From assembly GCF_027922425.1 (NCBI RefSeq), contig NZ_BSFQ01000016.1, positions 87,523 to 151,522 on the forward strand: DNA of 64,000 nt. The letters run 5' to 3'. The position numbers and the translations under genes are program-made. The number at the start of each line of letters is the position of its first letter. Positions within the stretch are counted from its first letter, which is position 1. Below the pieces are notes generated by a model. That model was not told where the DNA came from and made no database searches. It worked only from the letters and a program-made list of their open reading frames with translations. The DNA is from Pseudonocardia halophobica (GTDB lineage: Bacteria; Actinomycetota; Actinomycetes; Mycobacteriales; Pseudonocardiaceae). This document shows positions 60,715-64,000 of this stretch, in pieces.

Positions 60715-61278
60715 TCATCGGAATTCGCTCGCGGCGTCGAGCAGCCACTCCGCGAGATAGGTCGCGAAGGAGGACCGCACGAGGAGGCGGTAGTCGGACG
60801 GCCCGAGGCCGAGCAGCACGACCCCGGCCTGGCCCAGCAGCGTGACGGCCGCCGATCCGGTGCCGAAGGCGCGCGGGTGCTGGTCGACCGCGCAGCCCGT
60901 CTCCAGGACGTCCCGGGCGTGGGCGCCGCGGAGCCGGACCGTGGTGCGCTGCGCAGAGACGTCCACCCCGGTCGCCCCGGCCGTCCGGACCGCCGCCTCC
61001 AGCTCGGCCGGCGCGAGGAAGGGGCTGGTCAGCAGCCACTCGTCCGGCCCGAGCCAGATCGCGGTGACGCGCTCGCCGCCGCTCCACGCGTTCGGCCCGG
61101 GCAGCGGGGCGCCGACCAGCTCCTCCAGCGCGGCGGGGTCCGCGGTGCGGACGTCGACCATCGCGTGGAACGGCTCGGCCAGCAGCGCCACCGAGTCCGG
61201 CAGCTCGGCGAACCGGCCGGCCCAGCCGTCGAGCGCCCCCACCGGGCGCAGTACATCAGTGGACACTCGGCTCACCAT
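60715..61278 (-). CDS. soxG: Sarcosine oxidase gamma subunit
   Basis: A 187-residue subunit of heterotetrameric sarcosine oxidase, which also belongs to the aminomethyltransferase-like fold. AIWLGPDEWLLTSPFLAPAE (about 75), ATGVDVSAQRTTVRLRGAHA, RDVLETGCAVDQHPRAFGTG and ATYLAEWLLDAASEF are typical SoxG blocks. ATG 61278 overlaps the end of soxA by 23 bp; GTG 61266 is an alternative. It stabilises the alpha-beta complex. Confidence 0.9.
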   Translation of the reverse strand: MVSRVSTDVLRPVGALDGWAGRFAELPDSVALLAEPFHAMVDVRTADPAALEELVGAPLPGPNAWSGGERVTAIWLGPDEWLLTSPFLAPAELEAAVRTAGATGVDVSAQRTTVRLRGAHARDVLETGCAVDQHPRAFGTGSAAVTLLGQAGVVLLGLGPSDYRLLVRSSFATYLAEWLLDAASEFR

Positions 61279-64000
61279 CCCGACGGGACCCCTCGGGGTC
61301 GAACAGCACGGAACCGGTCACCTCGACGGGCACCAGCGCCCCGTCGACCGGCACGGTCAGGCGCTCGCCGATCCGCGCGTGCCCGCCCTTGACCAGGGCG
61401 AGCGCGAAGGTCCGGCCGAGCGCGGCACTGCGGTAGCTCGACGTGACGTGGCCGAGCATGGGCACCGGGGGCGGCGGTAGCACGTCGGCCGGCTCGACGA
61501 TCTGCGAGCCCTCCGGCAGCTTCAGGTCGGGATCGACCGGCAGCAGGCCCACGAGCTGCTTGCGCAGCGGGTCGGCGTTGGCCGGGCGGGCGAAGGACCG
61601 CTTGCCCACGAAGTCCGGCTTCTTCTTCGACACGACCCAGTCCATGCCGAGGTCCTGCGGGGTGACGGTGCCGTCCGTGTCCTGCCCGATGATCGGGTAG
61701 CCCTTCTCGGCGCGCAGGACGTGCATGGTCTCGGTGCCGTAGGGGGTGATCCCGTACGGTGCGCCGAGGTCCAGCAGGCGCCGCCAGACGGCCGCCGCGT
61801 GCCAGCCGTCGACGCTCACCTCCCAGGCCAGCTCTCCGGAGAAGCTGATGCGCGCCAACCGGATCGGCACGCCGTCGACCTCGGTGTCGAGCCAGCTCAT
61901 GAACGGGAAGGCCTCGTTCGCGACGTCGACGTGCGGGGCCAGGGCACCGACCACGTCCCGAGACCGCGGCCCGACGACCGGGAAGGTCGCCCACTGCTCG
62001 GTCACCGAGGTCAGGGAGACCCGCAGCTCGGGCCACTCGGTCTGCAGCCACTCCTCGAGGTGGTCGAGGATCGGTGCCGCGCCGCCCGTGGTGGTCATGA
62101 CGAGGAACCGGTCGTCCGCGATGCGGAGCACGGTGCCGTCGTCGATCACCATGCCGTCGAGCCCGCACATCACGCCGTAGCGGACCCGGCCGGGCTTCAG
62201 GCTCGACATCATGTTCGTGTAGATCCGGTCCAGAAAGACGCCGGCGTCGGGCCCCTGGACGTCGATCTTGCCGAGGGTGGAGCCGTCGAGGATGCCGACG
62301 CCGGTGCGGGCCGCCGCGCACTCGCGCAGCACCGCGGCCTCCATGTCCTCGCCCGGCTGCGGGTAGTACCGCGGCCGCTTCCACTGGCCGACGTCCTCGA
62401 ACACCGCGCCGGCCTCCACGTGCCAGCCGTGCAGCGCGGTCGTGCGCTCGGGGTCGAACAGCCGGCCGCGGTCGCGCCCGGCCAGCGCCGCGAAGGCGAC
62501 CGGGGTGTACGGCGGGCGGAAGGTGGTGGTGCCCAGGGACTCCACCGGCACGCCCAGCAACTCGGCGGTGATCCCGGAGGCGATCACGCCGGAGGTCTTG
62601 CCCTGGTCGTGCGCGGTGCCGATCGTCGTGTAGCGCTTGACGTGCTCGACCGAGCGGATACCCGCGCCGACGGCCCGCGCGATGTCGGCGACCGTCGAGT
62701 CGCGCTGGAGGTCGACGAACTGCCTCGTCCGGTCGCCCTCGGTGCGCCACAGGACCATCCCGGTGCGCGGCGGCGTTGAGGCGGAGCCTGCGGGGCCGAC
62801 CGTCGGCGCCGCCGGGGTCTCGCCCTTGCCCTCGGCCAGGCAGCCGGCGAGGTCGAACGTCCCGTTCGCCGCGCCGACGACGGTGACGCCGTCGAGGGGC
62901 TCGCCCGGCCGGAACGCGCCCAGCTCGGCGTCGTACCGCAGCGCGCCGCGGACGTGCGAGAACAGGTGGACGGTGGGGTTCCAGCCGCCGGAGAGCAGGA
63001 GGGTGTCGCAGGGGAGTTCCTCGCCCGTGTCGAGCAGTGCGGCGCACACCTGCCCGGAGGCGTCACCCCTCGTCCCCACCAGCTGTGAGTGGCGATAGTC
63101 GCCATGGCGACTATCCGCACTCACAGGGCGAGGGTCGACGACCGTCACGCGCGCGCCGGCGGCCTCGAGGTCGGCGGCGGCGCCGTACGCGGCGTCGTCG
63201 GTCGTGAAGACCACGATCTTCCGGCCGACCAGCACGCCGTACCGGTGCAGGAGGTCGCGGGCCGAGGCGGCCAGCATGATCCCGGGACGGTCGTTGTCCT
63301 CGATCACGATCGGCCGCTCGTGCGCCCCGGTCGCGACGACGACCCGGGCGGCCCGGATGCGCCAGACCCGCTGGCGCGAGACGTTGCGCGGAGGCTCGGC
63401 CAGGTGGTCGGTGCGGCGCTCCAGGGCGAGGACGAAGCCGTCGTCGTACTGGCCGAACGCCGTGGTGCGCGACAGGATCCGGACGTCCGGGTCCGCCCGC
63501 AGCTCGGCCATCGTGTCGGCGACGAACTCGTAGGCACTCCGCCCGCAGATCCGCTCGGTACCGAGCAGCGACCCACCGGCGGCGGGCCGGTCGTCGACGA
63601 GGACCACGCGGTCGCCCCGGCGTGCGGCGGTCCGGGCGGCGAGCAGGCCGGCGGGGCCCGCGCCGATCACCAGCGTCTCGCAGTGCGCGTACCGGCGGTC
63701 GTAGCGGGCGGTGTCGGGGACCTCCGCGAGCCGGCCGCGGCCGCCGAGGCCCCGGGCGACCAGGCCGTCGACCAGTTCGATGGTGGTGGCCAGCAGCATG
63801 GGCTCGGGGAAGGGCTCCTCGATCTGGACGAGCCCGGTGGGGTCCTCGCTCCAGGCGGCGGTGATGCCGCGCGGGCGGCCCAGCTTCACGCTGGTCGCGA
63901 CGTGGCGGACCCCGTTCGCCAGCAGCGCCGACGCCAGGGTGTCGCCGGGGTGGCCGGTGTACTGCTCGCCGTCGAAGGTGAAGGTCAGGGTGCGGGTGCG
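61256..64000 (-). CDS. soxA: Sarcosine oxidase alpha subunit (N-terminus off the window), carrying an in-frame palindromic insertion
   Basis: Over 910 codons are visible; the frame runs off the right edge with RTLTFTFDGEQYTGHPGDTL, the 2Fe-2S-like SoxA start. An NAD(P)/FAD-fold follows (CETLVIGAGPAGLLAARTAA) with CDTLLLSGGWNPTVHLFS, then a C-terminal aminomethyltransferase (GcvT) domain from about residue 530 (KIDVQGPDAGVFLDRIYTNM). The enzyme oxidises sarcosine and passes formaldehyde to tetrahydrofolate. Between VTVVDPRP and LVGTRGDASGQ the reading frame runs through palindrome copy 4 as VSADSRHGDYRHSQ, where homologues should have about 20-30 unrelated residues. Catalytic effect unknown. 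Confidence 0.92.
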   Translation of the reverse strand, partial: RTRTLTFTFDGEQYTGHPGDTLASALLANGVRHVATSVKLGRPRGITAAWSEDPTGLVQIEEPFPEPMLLATTIELVDGLVARGLGGRGRLAEVPDTARYDRRYAHCETLVIGAGPAGLLAARTAARRGDRVVLVDDRPAAGGSLLGTERICGRSAYEFVADTMAELRADPDVRILSRTTAFGQYDDGFVLALERRTDHLAEPPRNVSRQRVWRIRAARVVVATGAHERPIVIEDNDRPGIMLAASARDLLHRYGVLVGRKIVVFTTDDAAYGAAADLEAAGARVTVVDPRPVSADSRHGDYRHSQLVGTRGDASGQVCAALLDTGEELPCDTLLLSGGWNPTVHLFSHVRGALRYDAELGAFRPGEPLDGVTVVGAANGTFDLAGCLAEGKGETPAAPTVGPAGSASTPPRTGMVLWRTEGDRTRQFVDLQRDSTVADIARAVGAGIRSVEHVKRYTTIGTAHDQGKTSGVIASGITAELLGVPVESLGTTTFRPPYTPVAFAALAGRDRGRLFDPERTTALHGWHVEAGAVFEDVGQWKRPRYYPQPGEDMEAAVLRECAAARTGVGILDGSTLGKIDVQGPDAGVFLDRIYTNMMSSLKPGRVRYGVMCGLDGMVIDDGTVLRIADDRFLVMTTTGGAAPILDHLEEWLQTEWPELRVSLTSVTEQWATFPVVGPRSRDVVGALAPHVDVANEAFPFMSWLDTEVDGVPIRLARISFSGELAWEVSVDGWHAAAVWRRLLDLGAPYGITPYGTETMHVLRAEKGYPIIGQDTDGTVTPQDLGMDWVVSKKKPDFVGKRSFARPANADPLRKQLVGLLPVDPDLKLPEGSQIVEPADVLPPPPVPMLGHVTSSYRSAALGRTFALALVKGGHARIGERLTVPVDGALVPVEVTGSVLFDPEGSRRDGEPSVH
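63083..63126. repeat. Palindromic element, copy 4, inside soxA
   Basis: 44 bp, identical to copy 2 except for one swapped dinucleotide (TATCCGCAC instead of TATCGCCAC). It starts CTGTGAGTGGCGATAGTCG and has a central CCATGG. It is read in the soxA frame without a stop. 44 bp is not a multiple of three, so its entry must have involved added or lost bases. Confidence 0.85.

Overview
The window is very GC-rich, densely coded chromosomal DNA with third-position G/C bias, many GTG starts and frequent ATGA/GTGA overlaps. Mycothiol-linked DinB-type proteins, several F420/flavin LLM oxidoreductases, an NDMA-dependent alcohol dehydrogenase, a WYL regulator, a 13E12/DUF222 HNH protein behind an actinobacterial LexA box, and a conservon-like protein point to an actinomycete. 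A member of the Pseudonocardiaceae (Pseudonocardia-like) is my best guess. This is inference from gene content, not a database match. I saw no rRNA, tRNA or CRISPR array.

Layout. 0-7.4 kb: end of a general-stress sigma factor, a YihY membrane protein, a CDP-alcohol phosphatidyltransferase, and a carotenoid locus of two divergent operons (GT2 glycosyltransferase + CrtI-type desaturase on minus; CruF-type hydratase + CrtU-type desaturase on plus). 7.4-16.9 kb: second YihY protein, type II NADH dehydrogenase, VOC protein divergent from a WYL regulator with a palindromic operator between them, SRPBCC, SDR, phosphatase-like protein, a broken maleylpyruvate-isomerase-like gene, NDMA alcohol dehydrogenase, TetR and heme oxygenase with an IdeR/DtxR-type iron box, STAS protein. 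17-26.8 kb: LLM oxidoreductase, dienelactone hydrolase, acyl-CoA desaturase, polysaccharide pyruvyl transferase, an SDR without catalytic residues, DinB, YrdC/YciO protein, a conservon-type pseudokinase and a cytochrome P450. 26.9-32.1 kb: CaiB/BaiF CoA-transferase plus AtuA-like protein, repeat lipoprotein, RluA-type pseudouridine synthase.

32.3-35.4 kb: a translationally coupled triad SpoIIE/PP2C phosphatase - B12-binding protein - STAS protein, which looks like a partner-switching module with a cobalamin sensor. 35.4-37.8 kb: a low-coding island with a decayed gene, a 13E12 HNH protein under a perfect LexA box, and non-coding DNA. 37.8-41.8 kb: methionine aminopeptidase behind twin operators, DUF4253 protein, peroxiredoxin, quinone oxidoreductase. 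41.8-48.5 kb: a four-gene minus operon of LLM oxidoreductase, M13 peptidase, and a type III restriction-modification pair whose Res subunit seems to lack its nuclease end. 48.6-56.1 kb: a Cys-containing leader peptide and TauD dioxygenase, a Baeyer-Villiger-type monooxygenase, truncated globin, SnoaL-like protein, a second CoA-transferase and a zinc alcohol dehydrogenase, with several palindromic operators. 56.1-64 kb: amidase, sodium:solute symporter, DUF3311, L-serine dehydratase and sarcosine oxidase gamma and alpha subunits (alpha runs off the right edge). The last three fit conversion of sarcosine to glycine, serine and pyruvate, with the linking enzymes outside the window.

The most unusual structure is a family of about 40-46 bp near-perfect palindromes at 26809, 56120, 59285 and 63083. 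All share the outer arms GTGAG(T)GGC/GCCACTCAC. Their inner stems vary in a compensatory way. Three sit at gene 3' ends, two of them supplying the stop codon of the neighbour, and one lies in frame inside the sarcosine oxidase alpha gene.
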